The notes: generated by a model not told the origin, from the letters alone. A DNA stretch of 64,000 nucleotides from Riemerella anatipestifer ATCC 11845 = DSM 15868 (GCF_000252855.1 NC_017045.1:558001-622000); one strand, 5' to 3'. Positions 26,389 to 35,909 are shown, counted from the first letter of the stretch. Translations and numbers: made by a program.

Positions 26389-27519
26389 ATGAATACAGAA
26401 AACCTAAAAATGATAGCTGAAACAGCTCGTGAGTTTGCAGAAAAAAATATCCGCCCATACATTATGGAATGGGACGAAAGCCAAACCTTCCCTGTGGAAC
26501 TCTTCCACCAGTTAGGAGAAATGGGCTTTATGGGTATTGTAATTCCCGAAGAATACGGAGGCTCTGGATTATCTTACCATGAGTATGTGGCTATTTTAGA
26601 TGAAATTTCTCAAGTAGATCCGTCTATTGGGCTTTCTGTAGCGGCACACAACTCTTTATGCACCAACCATATCTACGAGTTTGGTAACGAAGAGCAAAGA
26701 AAAAAATGGCTCCCGAAACTCGCTTCTGGTCAAGTTATCGGAGCTTGGGGGCTTACTGAACACAATACAGGTTCTGATGCTGGAGGTATGAATACCACCG
26801 CTGTAAAAGACGGCGACGAGTGGGTCATCAATGGAGCTAAAAACTTCATCACTCACGCTATTTCTGGAGATATTGCCGTGGTTATGACAAGAACTGGAGA
26901 AAAAAACACCTCTAATAATGCTACTGCTTTTGTTTTGGAAAAAGGTATGCCTGGGTTTAGTTCTGGGAAGAAAGAAAACAAACTAGGTATGAGGGCTTCT
27001 GAAACGGCAGAACTTATCTTTGATAATGTTCGTGTTCCAGACTCGCATCGTTTAGGGCAAGTAGGCGAAGGATTTAAACAAGCTCTTAAAATATTAGATG
27101 GCGGGAGAATCTCCATCGCTGCTTTAAGTTTGGGTATCGCTAAAGGAGCTTACAAAGCTGCTCTAAAGTACGCCAAAGAAAGGCATCAATTCGGACAGGC
27201 AATCGCCAACTTCCAAGCCATCAATTTTATGCTCGCTGATATGGCAACAGAGATAGATGCAGCCGAACTTCTTATACAAAGAGCCGCTACCCTAAAGAAT
27301 GCTAAACAAAAAATGACGCGTGAGGGTGCTATGGCAAAACTCTACGCTTCGGAAGCGTGTGTAAGGATATCCAACAATGCATTGCAAATATTTGGAGGTT
27401 ATGGCTATACCAAAGATTTCCCTGCTGAAAAATATTACAGAGATTCTAAACTGTGTACCATTGGCGAGGGGACTTCCGAAATACAAAAGCTAGTTATCGG
27501 TAGAGATATTATTAAATAA
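26389..27519 (+). CDS. Acyl-CoA dehydrogenase
   Basis: This 376-residue FAD enzyme has the full length and order of the acyl-CoA dehydrogenase family: a helical N-domain, FAD/substrate segments GAWGLTEHNTGSDAGGM (about 122-138) and NGAKNFITHA, and a C-terminal helical bundle with QAIANFQAINFMLADM and QIFGGYGYTKDFPAEKYYRD. The closing GTSEIQKLVIGRDI is typical, and a glutamate in the GEGTSE segment is the candidate catalytic base. It oxidises acyl-CoA to enoyl-CoA and passes electrons to ETF. A second paralogue lies at 30308-31447. Chain-length preference is not clear; it is likely short or branched. It is monocistronic, with its own promoter box and terminator. Confidence 0.93.
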   Translation: MNTENLKMIAETAREFAEKNIRPYIMEWDESQTFPVELFHQLGEMGFMGIVIPEEYGGSGLSYHEYVAILDEISQVDPSIGLSVAAHNSLCTNHIYEFGNEEQRKKWLPKLASGQVIGAWGLTEHNTGSDAGGMNTTAVKDGDEWVINGAKNFITHAISGDIAVVMTRTGEKNTSNNATAFVLEKGMPGFSSGKKENKLGMRASETAELIFDNVRVPDSHRLGQVGEGFKQALKILDGGRISIAALSLGIAKGAYKAALKYAKERHQFGQAIANFQAINFMLADMATEIDAAELLIQRAATLKNAKQKMTREGAMAKLYASEACVRISNNALQIFGGYGYTKDFPAEKYYRDSKLCTIGEGTSEIQKLVIGRDIIK

Positions 27520-27543
27520 AAGAGTATTCAAAAAAGTAACTCT

Positions 27544-27578
27544 AAAAGCTCTCACCCACACACGTGAGGGCTTTTTTT
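27544..27578 (+). terminator. Terminator of the first acyl-CoA dehydrogenase gene
   Basis: AAAGCTCTCAC and GTGAGGGCTTT pair (one G-U) around CCACACAC and are followed by a T run. Confidence 0.8.
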
Positions 27579-27621
27579 AACCCTTTTTATTACCTCTCTC
27601 TTCTGTTTATTCAAATATAGT

Positions 27622-27629
27622 TATCTTTG
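27622..27629 (+). promoter_or_regulatory. -7 promoter box of the DEAD-box helicase gene
   Basis: TATCTTTG is a perfect TAnnTTTG element about 40 bases before the start codon, leaving a leader of roughly 33 bases. Confidence 0.6.
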
Positions 27630-27668
27630 CCTGTTGGTTATTCTTTTAGACCTTAATTTTATCAAATT

Positions 27669-29018
27669 ATGAACATTACTTTTGCAGATTTTGAACTTCC
27701 CGAAAAAATACTAGATATTTTAGCCGATTTGGAGCTATTTGAACCTACACCTATCCAACAGAAAAGCTTTAAACCAATACTTTCTGGTAGAGATATTATG
27801 GGGATAGCCCAAACAGGTACTGGTAAAACCCTAGCCTACCTATTACCTGTACTCAAAAATTGGAAATACAATAAATCGGGAAACCCTACTGTTTTAGTTT
27901 TAGTTCCCACTAGAGAACTTGTAGTTCAGGTAGCTGAAATTTTGGAGAAACTATGTGAAAAACTAAGTACAAGAATTATTGGCGTGTATGGTGGAAAAAA
28001 CATCAACACCCAAAAGCTACTTTTTGATAACGGTTGTGATATTTTGGTAGGAACACCAGGGCGAGTGATGGATTTAGCCATAGACAACGCTATTTCTTTA
28101 AAAGAAGTCCAAAAACTAATTATTGATGAGTTTGATGAGATGCTTAACTTAGGTTTTCGTCCTCAACTCACACACATCTTCGAAATGATGAGAGAAAAGC
28201 GACAAAACATTCTTTTCTCTGCAACAATGACTGATGCTGTTGATGAAATGCTAGATGAATATTTTGCCAATCCGATAGAAATTTCTTTAGCCAAATCGGG
28301 GACGCCACTGGAAAAAATACAGCAAATCGCTTTTAAGGTAACTAACTTTAATACTAAAATCAACTTCTTACAGCATCTTCTTGATAAAGATAAATCTATG
28401 TCTAAAGTGTTGATATTTTGTAACAATAAAAAACACGCCGACTATCTTTTCACTAAAATAGACGAAATCTACCCCGAAAGTTTTGATGTGATACACTCTA
28501 ACAAGTCTCAAAACTATCGTCTAAGAGCGATGAAAAAATTTGAACAAGAAGAAGTCAGAGGGCTCATCACTACCGATGTAATGGCTAGAGGGCTAGATAT
28601 ATCAGACATCAGCCACGTGATTAATTTTGAAATCCCAGACATTCCAGAGCAATACATTCACCGTATTGGGCGTACAGGTAGGGCGGATAAAGACGGTATT
28701 GCACTTTCTTTCATCACAGAAAAAGAAGAAGCCTTATTTCTTGACATTGAAATCTTGATGAAAAAAGAAGTGGAAGTTCAGCCTATGCCAGAGGAAGTTA
28801 AAATCAATCCACAGAAAATAGCTTCGGAAAAAGAGGAAGTCAAAATGAAAAATCCTGTGGTGATAAAGCTTAATGAAGGAGGCGGTGCTTTCCACGAAAA
28901 GAAAGCCAAAAACAAGAAAGAAAATTGGGGCGGACCTAGTAAAAGAAAACCACCTAAAAAAATTGGAGCTAATAGAGCTCAACAAAAGGCAAAAACCAAA
29001 GCTAGAAAAAAGAAATAA
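27669..29018 (+). CDS. DEAD-box RNA helicase (motif II reads DEFD)
   Basis: The 449-residue protein has two RecA-like domains with the SF2 motifs in order: the Q motif (ELFEPTPIQQKSF), motif I AQTGTGKT (47-54), Ia PTRELVVQ, Ib TPGR, motif II DEFD (153-156) instead of DEAD, motif III SAT (184-186), then TTDVMARGLDI and the motif VI HRIGRTGRA. A basic C-terminal tail rich in Lys/Arg (about residues 405-449) probably binds RNA. Such helicases remodel rRNA or mRNA in ribosome assembly, cold adaptation or mRNA decay. The subtype (RhlE-like) is a guess. It converges with the alcohol dehydrogenase gene. Confidence 0.93.
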   Translation: MNITFADFELPEKILDILADLELFEPTPIQQKSFKPILSGRDIMGIAQTGTGKTLAYLLPVLKNWKYNKSGNPTVLVLVPTRELVVQVAEILEKLCEKLSTRIIGVYGGKNINTQKLLFDNGCDILVGTPGRVMDLAIDNAISLKEVQKLIIDEFDEMLNLGFRPQLTHIFEMMREKRQNILFSATMTDAVDEMLDEYFANPIEISLAKSGTPLEKIQQIAFKVTNFNTKINFLQHLLDKDKSMSKVLIFCNNKKHADYLFTKIDEIYPESFDVIHSNKSQNYRLRAMKKFEQEEVRGLITTDVMARGLDISDISHVINFEIPDIPEQYIHRIGRTGRADKDGIALSFITEKEEALFLDIEILMKKEVEVQPMPEEVKINPQKIASEKEEVKMKNPVVIKLNEGGGAFHEKKAKNKKENWGGPSKRKPPKKIGANRAQQKAKTKARKKK

Positions 29019-29028
29019 TATAAAAACT

Positions 29029-29053
29029 CCCTTGAGAATAGTGTTCTCAAGGG
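29029..29053 (-). terminator. Terminator of the alcohol dehydrogenase gene
   Basis: CCCTTGAGAA and TTCTCAAGGG form a perfect 10-bp stem. The T run (GTTTTTAT) follows on the minus strand, which fits termination of the alcohol dehydrogenase gene. Confidence 0.75.
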
Positions 29054-29078
29054 GGCTTCATAAATATACTAACCGATT

Positions 29079-30245
29079 CTAATAACTCATCTTCACGATG
29101 TTCTTAGCGTCTTCGGGCGTGAGTTTGCGGTGCTCTCCTAAACCTAACCAGTTTCTATCTATAAATGCTTTTTCTACTTTCTCGGCTGTACCTTCAAACT
29201 GCGAAGTATATTCTGACAATTTCGTTTGAATCCCTATAGAATGGAAGAAATGCTCCATTTTTTGAATCCCCTTTTGTGCCTTTTCCTCCAAGTTCATTTC
29301 AGAAGAAACGTTCCAAACGCGTTCGGCGTACTGAGCTAATTTTTGCTTCTTAGTTTCAAAATTATAACGGTAATGAGACGGTGCTATAATCGCTAAAGTT
29401 CTCGCATGGTCGATACCGAAATAAGCCGTAAGTTCGTGTCCCATAGCGTGTACCGCCCAATCGGTAGCCACGCCTAAACGCAACAGTCCGTTAAGAGCCA
29501 TCGTGCAACACCACATATAATTAGCCGCAGAATCATAGTCAAAATCCTCTTGAAGCACTTTAGGAGCCATCTCCTGAAGCGTTACCAAGATACTTTCTGC
29601 CATTCGTTCTTGAAGCGTTGCCGCTGTAGGGAAGGTCATATATTGTTCCAAAACATGCGTGTAAGCATCTGCAATACCATTGGCTATTTGATTTTTAGGA
29701 ATACTTCTTATCACTTCTGGGTCTAGCACCGAAAATTTAGGAAACAAACCATTACCTCCTCCACCGAGTTTTTGTTCGGTTTCTCTTCTAGAAATTACAT
29801 AGCCCGAGTTCATTTCAGAGCCTGTAGCTGGTAGAGTAAGCACAGACCCAAAGCTCAACGCTTCGCCTTCTTCAGGACGAATAGTTTTAGTTAAAATATC
29901 CCAAGGTTCTCCCTCATACTTAGCTGCCGCAGCCAAGAATTTAGTTCCATCAATAACGGAACCACCACCTACTGCTAGTAGAAAATCAACATTTTCTGAC
30001 TTGATGACTTTCAATGCTTCCATTAGAACCTCGTATTCTGGATTGGCTGGTATTCCTCCAAATTCCAAAATATTAAAGCCTTTCAGAGCATTTTTAACCT
30101 GCTCATACACTCCATTAGACTTGATACTTCCACCTCCGTAGAGCATCAGTATTTTAGCGTTTTGTGGAATTTCTTTTGATATTTTTTCTATTTCACCTTT
30201 ACCGAATAGGATTTTTGTGGGATTTTTAAATTCAAAATTAAGCAT
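29079..30245 (-). CDS. Iron-containing alcohol dehydrogenase (YqhD-like)
   Basis: This 388-residue protein belongs to the group III iron alcohol dehydrogenases. The cofactor-binding GGGSVIDGTKFLA (about 97-109) and the metal site in DAYTHVLEQY and HAMGHELTAYFGIDHARTL (supplying the His ligands) are clear. It starts LNFEFKNPTKILFGKG, the hallmark of the YqhD/butanol-dehydrogenase branch. Members reduce aldehydes such as those from lipid peroxidation or fermentation, usually with NADPH, in the cytoplasm. It lies between the helicase and an acyl-CoA dehydrogenase, separated by terminators on both sides, so it is transcribed alone. The true substrate is unknown. Confidence 0.92.
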   Translation of the reverse strand: MLNFEFKNPTKILFGKGEIEKISKEIPQNAKILMLYGGGSIKSNGVYEQVKNALKGFNILEFGGIPANPEYEVLMEALKVIKSENVDFLLAVGGGSVIDGTKFLAAAAKYEGEPWDILTKTIRPEEGEALSFGSVLTLPATGSEMNSGYVISRRETEQKLGGGGNGLFPKFSVLDPEVIRSIPKNQIANGIADAYTHVLEQYMTFPTAATLQERMAESILVTLQEMAPKVLQEDFDYDSAANYMWCCTMALNGLLRLGVATDWAVHAMGHELTAYFGIDHARTLAIIAPSHYRYNFETKKQKLAQYAERVWNVSSEMNLEEKAQKGIQKMEHFFHSIGIQTKLSEYTSQFEGTAEKVEKAFIDRNWLGLGEHRKLTPEDAKNIVKMSY

Positions 30246-30272
30246 ACATTATTATATTTAATAAATTAGACA

Positions 30273-30299
30273 AAAAAGAGAAGCGTTTGCTCCTCTTTA
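30273..30299 (-). terminator. Terminator of the second acyl-CoA dehydrogenase gene
   Basis: On the minus strand AAAGAGgAGC and GCTtCTCTTT pair around a 4-base loop with one mismatch and run into TTTTTT. Confidence 0.7.
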
Positions 30300-30307
30300 T
30301 ATTCATT

Positions 30308-31447
30308 TTATTTAGCAATACTTCTAGAAATTACTATTTTTTGGATTTCAGATGTTCCTTCATAAATCTGAGTGATTTTAGCATCTCTCATCATTCTTTC
30401 CACATGGTATTCTCTCACATAGCCGTAACCACCGTGTATTTGTACAGCTTCTATTGTGGTATCCATAGCCGTTTTAGAAGCAAATAACTTCGCCATAGCT
30501 CCACTTTCAGAAATATCTTTCCCTTGGTCTTTCTCAGCCGCCGCTTTTAGACAAAGCATTCTAGCTGCTGTGATTTGAGTCGCCATATCCGCCAACTTAA
30601 ATGCTACCGCTTGATGATTGATAATTTCCGTTCCGAAAGCCTTTCTCTCTTTAGCATATTTTAAAGCTAATTCGTAAGCACCACTAGCTATCCCTAGTGC
30701 TTGAGAAGCAATACCAATCCTACCACCATTAAGAACTGCCATAGCAAATTTAAACCCAAAGCCATCTTCTCCTATCCTATTTTCTTTAGGCACTTTCACA
30801 TCGGTAAATAATAGAGAATGGGTATCACTTCCTCTAATGCCCATTTTATCCTCTTTTGGACCAATTTCAAAACCTTCCCAACCTCTTTCTACAATAAATG
30901 CATTGATGCCTTTATGACCTTTTTCTGGGTGTGTCTGTGCAATTACAATATAGTAAGTGGCTGTACTACCGTTGGTAATCCAGTTTTTGGTTCCGTTCAG
31001 AAGATAATAGTCACCTTTGTCTTCGGCTGTTGTTTTTTGAGAAGTAGCGTCAGAACCTGCTTCTGGTTCAGAAAGTGCAAATGCCCCAATAACCTCTCCA
31101 CTAGCTAATGGTACTAGATATTTTTGCTTTTGCTCCTCACTTGCATATTTTTCTAATCCTGCACAAACTAAAGAATTATTTACCGACATAATTACAGCCG
31201 CAGAAGCATCAACTTTAGCAATCTCTTCCATAGCTAAAACATAGGATACACTGTCCATACCTGCACCTCCGTATTTAGGGTCTACCATCATACCTAGAAA
31301 CCCTAACTCTCCCATCTTTTTTACCTGTTCTTCTGGGAATTTTTGATTTTTATCTCTCTCTATAACTTCTGGCAACAATTCGTTTTGAGCAAAATCTCTA
31401 GCTGCCTGTTGTATCATTAGTTGTTCTTCCGTTAAATTAAAATCCAT
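30308..31447 (-). CDS. Acyl-CoA dehydrogenase (short-chain type)
   Basis: The 379-residue protein is a second member of the acyl-CoA dehydrogenase family. It contains GAFALSEPEAGSDATS (about 121-136), the NGTKNWITNG segment, QALGIASGAYELALKYAKER, and AVQIHGGYGYVREYHVERMMRD near the C-terminus. The IYEGTSEIQK segment carries the candidate catalytic glutamate. Its sequence is closer to butyryl/short-chain and isovaleryl types than the paralogue at 26.4 kb, but chain length was not tested. It is divergent from the acyl-CoA ligase gene at 31572, suggesting shared involvement in acyl-CoA metabolism and possibly joint regulation from the 124-base gap. Confidence 0.93.
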   Translation of the reverse strand: MDFNLTEEQLMIQQAARDFAQNELLPEVIERDKNQKFPEEQVKKMGELGFLGMMVDPKYGGAGMDSVSYVLAMEEIAKVDASAAVIMSVNNSLVCAGLEKYASEEQKQKYLVPLASGEVIGAFALSEPEAGSDATSQKTTAEDKGDYYLLNGTKNWITNGSTATYYIVIAQTHPEKGHKGINAFIVERGWEGFEIGPKEDKMGIRGSDTHSLLFTDVKVPKENRIGEDGFGFKFAMAVLNGGRIGIASQALGIASGAYELALKYAKERKAFGTEIINHQAVAFKLADMATQITAARMLCLKAAAEKDQGKDISESGAMAKLFASKTAMDTTIEAVQIHGGYGYVREYHVERMMRDAKITQIYEGTSEIQKIVISRSIAK

Positions 31448-31512
31448 AATAGTATTTATTATTAAACTGCCTGTAAAAGTAGTATTTTAATTAAAACACT
31501 CAAAGAGTATTT

Positions 31513-31542
31513 TTGGTTTTTATTAAATAAATATTATATTTG
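31513..31542 (+). promoter_or_regulatory. Promoter of the acyl-CoA ligase gene
   Basis: TTG (31513-31515) and TATATTTG (31535-31542) are 19 bases apart, a complete match to the Bacteroidota -33/-7 pattern. The start codon follows 29 bases later. Confidence 0.75.
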
Positions 31543-31571
31543 GAAAAATTAAACACAGAAAAAAGAAACAT

Positions 31572-33356
31572 ATGTCAGTAACTAGGTTATTTGATTTCGC
31601 TTATAAGGCCATAGAAAATCATCCAAAAGAAGATATGCTAACCACTAAGTACAACGGTGTTTGGCAAAAGACTTCCACACTTAAGTTTATAAACATGGGA
31701 AATAAAATTTCTCGTGGACTTCTAAAGTTAGGAATAAAACCAGGAGATAAAATTTCCTTAATCTCTACTAATAACCGCACAGAATGGGCAGTGATGGATT
31801 TAGGAATTTCCCAAATAGGAGCTGTTACTGTACCTGTATACCCTACTATTTCTGTTGAAGACTACATTTACATCTTTAATAATGCGGAAATAAAATATTG
31901 CTTTGTATCAGACGAAGAACTATATCAAAAATTATTATCCGTACAGCCAAGTGTACCTTCTTTAGTGGGGATATTTACCTTTGACAAAGTAGAAGGAGCT
32001 CCTAACTGGGCTGAAATATTAGACTTAGGAGAGGACGAAGCTACTCAGATAGAAGTAGAAGATTTAAAAAAGGGAATTAAAACTGATGATTTAGCTTCAA
32101 TTATCTATACTTCAGGAACCACGGGACGTCCTAAAGGAGTTATGCTAACCCACCAAAATATCGTATCTAATGTACTAACTTGTACACCTATACTTTCAGA
32201 GAAAAAACCTCAAAATACAAATTTAAAGAGTCTTAGCTTTCTTCCTATCTGCCATATCTTTGAACGAATGTTATTTTACTTCTACATCAATAGTGGCATA
32301 TCTATCTACTTTGCGGAAAGTATAGATAAAATGGGTGAAAATATCAAAGAAGTTCAACCTCATTATATGACGGTAGTTCCTAGGCTTATAGAAAAGGTAT
32401 ACGACAAAATCTACGATAAAGGCATAAGTGCAGGCGGTCTTAAAGCTAAAATCTTCTTATGGGCACTAGGGGTTAATAAAGCTAAAAAAGGAATTGGTAA
32501 ACCTAGTGGGCTTAAAGAAATTATCGCCGACAAACTCGTATTTAAAAAGTGGAGAGAAGGTTTAGGAGGAAATATCATTACCCTTATATCAGGCTCCGCA
32601 GCCTTAGCACCTAGACTTAACAGAATGTTCCAAAATGCAGGCATCAGTATATTAGAAGGTTATGGACTTACAGAAACTTCCCCTGTAATTGCAGTAAACA
32701 CATTCAATAAAATGAAAGTAGGAACCGTAGGTCCTGTACTTCCAAATTTAGATGTTAAAATTCAAGGAGACGGTGAAATATCGGTAAAAGGTCCTTCGGT
32801 TACTAAAGGCTACTATAAAGATGATGAGAAAACTCAAGAAGCTTTTACAGAAGATGGCTACTTTAAAACTGGAGATATAGGACATATAGATGATGAAGGA
32901 TTTTTACACATTACCGACAGAAAGAAAGAGATGTTTAAAACATCTGGTGGTAAATACATCGCTCCTCAGATGATAGAAAATATGGCGAAAGCCTCCAAAT
33001 TCATAGAGCAAATAATGGTTGTAGGTGAAGGTGAAAAAATGCCTTGTGCTTTGGTACAACCAGACTTTCACTTCGCTGTAAATTGGGCAGAAAGACACAA
33101 CATCAATATTGGTACAACTCCAGAAGAAATTGCTAAAAGCCCTCAATTAAAAGCTCGTATAGAAAAAGAAATAGAGCATCTAAATACCAAACTAGGAAGC
33201 TGGGAGAAAATAAAGAAAATAGAGCTTACACCTGAAGTTTGGTCTATCGACAGCGGACTACTTACTCCTACTCTAAAACTAAAACGAAAAATGATTAAAC
33301 AAAGATTTATAGAATTGTATAATAATATGTACGGACATATAGACGGAGAAGAATAA
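31572..33356 (+). CDS. Long-chain-fatty-acid--CoA ligase (AMP-binding)
   Basis: This 594-residue adenylate-forming enzyme shows the AMP-binding P-loop YTSGTTGRPKGVMLTH (about 177-192), the YGLTETSPV motif (about 363-371) and the hinge TGDIGHIDDEGFLHITDRKKE (about 441-461). The C-terminal lysine-bearing segment LTPTLKLKRK is conserved. It resembles the FadD15/long-chain subgroup that activates free fatty acids to acyl-CoA at the membrane, for breakdown or lipid remodelling. It is divergent from an acyl-CoA dehydrogenase. A symmetric terminator lies between it and the convergent prfC. Confidence 0.93.
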   Translation: MSVTRLFDFAYKAIENHPKEDMLTTKYNGVWQKTSTLKFINMGNKISRGLLKLGIKPGDKISLISTNNRTEWAVMDLGISQIGAVTVPVYPTISVEDYIYIFNNAEIKYCFVSDEELYQKLLSVQPSVPSLVGIFTFDKVEGAPNWAEILDLGEDEATQIEVEDLKKGIKTDDLASIIYTSGTTGRPKGVMLTHQNIVSNVLTCTPILSEKKPQNTNLKSLSFLPICHIFERMLFYFYINSGISIYFAESIDKMGENIKEVQPHYMTVVPRLIEKVYDKIYDKGISAGGLKAKIFLWALGVNKAKKGIGKPSGLKEIIADKLVFKKWREGLGGNIITLISGSAALAPRLNRMFQNAGISILEGYGLTETSPVIAVNTFNKMKVGTVGPVLPNLDVKIQGDGEISVKGPSVTKGYYKDDEKTQEAFTEDGYFKTGDIGHIDDEGFLHITDRKKEMFKTSGGKYIAPQMIENMAKASKFIEQIMVVGEGEKMPCALVQPDFHFAVNWAERHNINIGTTPEEIAKSPQLKARIEKEIEHLNTKLGSWEKIKKIELTPEVWSIDSGLLTPTLKLKRKMIKQRFIELYNNMYGHIDGEE

Positions 33357-33359
33357 TAT

Positions 33360-33393
33360 AAAAGCCCTAAAAATTAAATTTTTAGGGCTTTTT
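33360..33393. terminator. Bidirectional terminator between the ligase gene and prfC
   Basis: AAAAGCCCTAAAAA and TTTTTAGGGCTTTTT pair nearly perfectly, with A and T runs on the two sides, between convergent genes. Confidence 0.85.
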
Positions 33394-33408
33394 AACATAA
33401 CATAATCT

Positions 33409-34998
33409 CTATCTGTTAAACTCACTGATAAAATGTAGCTTTACATTAGGGAATTTCTCTTGTGTCATTGTAATTGTAAACGAAGAATCTGCTAAGAAAA
33501 CCAACTGATTGTATTTATCTCTAGCTAAAAAGCGTTGTTTTAACCTTGCAAATTCTTGGAATTCCGCCGACTTCTCATCAGCCTCAACCCAACATGCTTT
33601 GTGTATGCTTATAGGTTCATAAGAACATTTGGCTCCATACTCGTGTTCTAATCGATATTGGATAACCTCATACTGTAACGCTCCTACTGTACCGATAATT
33701 TTTCTGCCGTTCATCTCCAAAGTAAATAGCTGTGCCACACCTTCGTCCATCAGTTGGTCTATACCCTTAGCCAATTGCTTTGCTTTAAGAGGGTCGTTAT
33801 TATTTATATATCGGAAATGTTCTGGCGAGAAGCTTGGTATGCCTCTAAAGTTAAGTTTTTCCCCAGCCGTTAAAGTATCTCCAATACGGAAATTACCCGT
33901 ATCGTGCAAACCTACAATATCTCCTGGGTAGCTCTCATCTACTACCTCTTTTTTATCCGCAAAGAACGCATTTGGAGAAGAAAACTTCATCTTTTTATTT
34001 TCTCTTACCAAAAGGTAGTTTTCATTTCTTTTGAATGTTCCCGAAACAATCTTTACGAAAGCTAAACGGTCTCTGTGCTTAGGGTCCATATTCGCGTGGA
34101 TTTTAAATACAAATCCTGTAAAGTTTTTCTCCTCTGGCTTTACCACCCTCACATCAGACTCTTTAGGCTGCGGCATTGGAGCTATATCTATAAAGGCATC
34201 TAGGAGTTCTCTTACTCCAAAATTGTTAAGTGCAGAACCAAAAAACACAGGTTGCTGCTCTCCTTTCATATAAAGCTCTCTATCAAATTCAGGATAAACA
34301 GATTCTATAAGCTCCAACTCTTCTCTTAAGGTTTCTGCTGCTTTTGCACCTATCGCATCGTCTATTGCTTTATCTTGAATATCATCAAAAGTAATGCTCT
34401 CACCTACTTTTTGTTTCTTTTCCTCTAAAAACAGTTGGATATTTTTCTCCCAAATATTATAAATCCCTTGGAACTGAGCTCCCATACCTATTGGTAAAGA
34501 AAGAGGCACTACACTAAGTCCTAACTTCTGTTCAACCTCATCTAGTAAATCAAAGGCATCTTTACCCTCTCTATCCAATTTATTGATGAATACCAACATT
34601 GGGATATTTCTCATACGGCACACCTGAACTAGTTTCTCCGTCTGCTCTTCTACCCCTTTAGCTACGTCTATCACAACGATTACAGAGTCTACCGCTGTAA
34701 GAGTTCTATAAGTATCCTCTGCGAAATCTTTGTGTCCAGGCGTATCTAGTATGTTTATTTTATGATTCCTATATTCAAATGCTAGTACCGAAGTCGCTAC
34801 TGATATACCTCTCTGGCGTTCTATTTCCATAAAATCCGAGGTTGCTCCTTTCTTTATTTTGTTTGATTTTACGGCTCCTGCTTCTTGTATCGCCCCACCA
34901 AATAAAAGTAATTTCTCAGTAAGTGTGGTTTTACCCGCATCGGGGTGAGAGATAATCCCAAAGGTTTTTCTTTTTGCAATTTCTTTTTCTAAAGACAT
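33409..34998 (-). CDS. prfC: Peptide chain release factor 3
   Basis: The 529-residue protein is a translational GTPase of RF3 length. It has G1 HPDAGKTTLTEKL (about 18-30), switch II DTPGHKDFAEDTYR, the G4 motif NKLD, and domains II and III typical of RF3 (FRIGDTLTAGE, FSPEHFRYINNNDPLKAKQL). The RQRGISV switch I segment is intact. RF3 removes RF1/RF2 from the ribosome after peptide release and helps post-peptidyl-transfer quality control. It stands between the convergent ligase gene and the ion-channel gene on the same strand 68 bases upstream. Confidence 0.97.
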   Translation of the reverse strand: MSLEKEIAKRKTFGIISHPDAGKTTLTEKLLLFGGAIQEAGAVKSNKIKKGATSDFMEIERQRGISVATSVLAFEYRNHKINILDTPGHKDFAEDTYRTLTAVDSVIVVIDVAKGVEEQTEKLVQVCRMRNIPMLVFINKLDREGKDAFDLLDEVEQKLGLSVVPLSLPIGMGAQFQGIYNIWEKNIQLFLEEKKQKVGESITFDDIQDKAIDDAIGAKAAETLREELELIESVYPEFDRELYMKGEQQPVFFGSALNNFGVRELLDAFIDIAPMPQPKESDVRVVKPEEKNFTGFVFKIHANMDPKHRDRLAFVKIVSGTFKRNENYLLVRENKKMKFSSPNAFFADKKEVVDESYPGDIVGLHDTGNFRIGDTLTAGEKLNFRGIPSFSPEHFRYINNNDPLKAKQLAKGIDQLMDEGVAQLFTLEMNGRKIIGTVGALQYEVIQYRLEHEYGAKCSYEPISIHKACWVEADEKSAEFQEFARLKQRFLARDKYNQLVFLADSSFTITMTQEKFPNVKLHFISEFNR

Positions 34999-35066
34999 TA
35001 GTAAACTGTTTTTTGAGACTGCAAAAATCGGTATAATTTTTTGATTAGAAAAACACCTTTCTCAAT

Positions 35067-35909
35067 TTAGTCTTTTAATCTTTCTCCACAGATTTTACAA
35101 TATCTAGCATCATCATCATTACTAGAGTTTCCACAGCGTTCACAATCGTTATCCTTTTTCGTTCTTAACTTCATTTCGGAAGTTACAATTCCTGTAGGAA
35201 CTGCTATAATGCTATAACCACAAAGCATCAAAATAACCGATAAAAACTTACCTAAAGGAGTTACAGGTGATATATCTCCATAACCTACCGTAGTCAAAGT
35301 AACCACCGCCCAATAAATACAAGTAGGAATATCCACAAAACCGTTTTCGCCCCCTTCTATCACATACATTACAGAACCTAACAATACCACTATAATGATG
35401 ATGAATAACATAAATATATGTATCTTACGAGAGCTTTTCCTAAGTGCTTGCACAATGTATTGTCCGTCGTGCATATAATCCATCAAATTAAGTATCCTGA
35501 AAACCCTCAGCATTCTTAACAGTCGGATAATCATAAAGAACTTAGTCTGTGGGAAAAACAAGCTCAAAAAGAATGGTATTATCGATAAGAAATCAATAAT
35601 ACCCATAAAGCTAAAAATATAGTCTTTTTTATTTTTGACAATTACAATTCTCAAGATATATTCTATCGTAAAGAAGATAGAAATAGTCCATTCAATAGCT
35701 AAAAGAAGATGATGATATTGCTTATCTACAGGTCTTAAACTTTCCGAAACAACGGTAAGTGTACTAATTAAAATAAGGATAAGAAGTACAATATCAAAAA
35801 GTTTTCCCAAAGGGGTATCTGCCCCATAGATAATGCGAAATAGCTCTTTCTTCCAACCTTTTTCTGGAACGAGATTATGCTCTTTTTTTATTCTGACCCT
35901 ATGTATCAT
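35067..35909 (-). CDS. Voltage-gated K+ channel with C-terminal zinc ribbon
   Basis: This 280-residue protein has the six-segment layout of a voltage-gated potassium channel: S1 at about 36-55, S2 at 68-91, S3 at 98-118, S4 with arginines 129, 132, 135 and 138, S5 at 163-184, a pore helix, the selectivity filter TTVGYGD (206-212), and S6 at about 221-245. After S6, a short tail ends in a double CxxC pair (C256/C259 and C271/C274), a zinc-ribbon-like module I would not expect in most bacterial channels. It sits in the inner membrane as a tetramer. The tail may bind zinc and regulate or assemble the channel; that is inference. Confidence 0.9.
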   Translation of the reverse strand: MIHRVRIKKEHNLVPEKGWKKELFRIIYGADTPLGKLFDIVLLILILISTLTVVSESLRPVDKQYHHLLLAIEWTISIFFTIEYILRIVIVKNKKDYIFSFMGIIDFLSIIPFFLSLFFPQTKFFMIIRLLRMLRVFRILNLMDYMHDGQYIVQALRKSSRKIHIFMLFIIIIVVLLGSVMYVIEGGENGFVDIPTCIYWAVVTLTTVGYGDISPVTPLGKFLSVILMLCGYSIIAVPTGIVTSEMKLRTKKDNDCERCGNSSNDDDARYCKICGERLKD

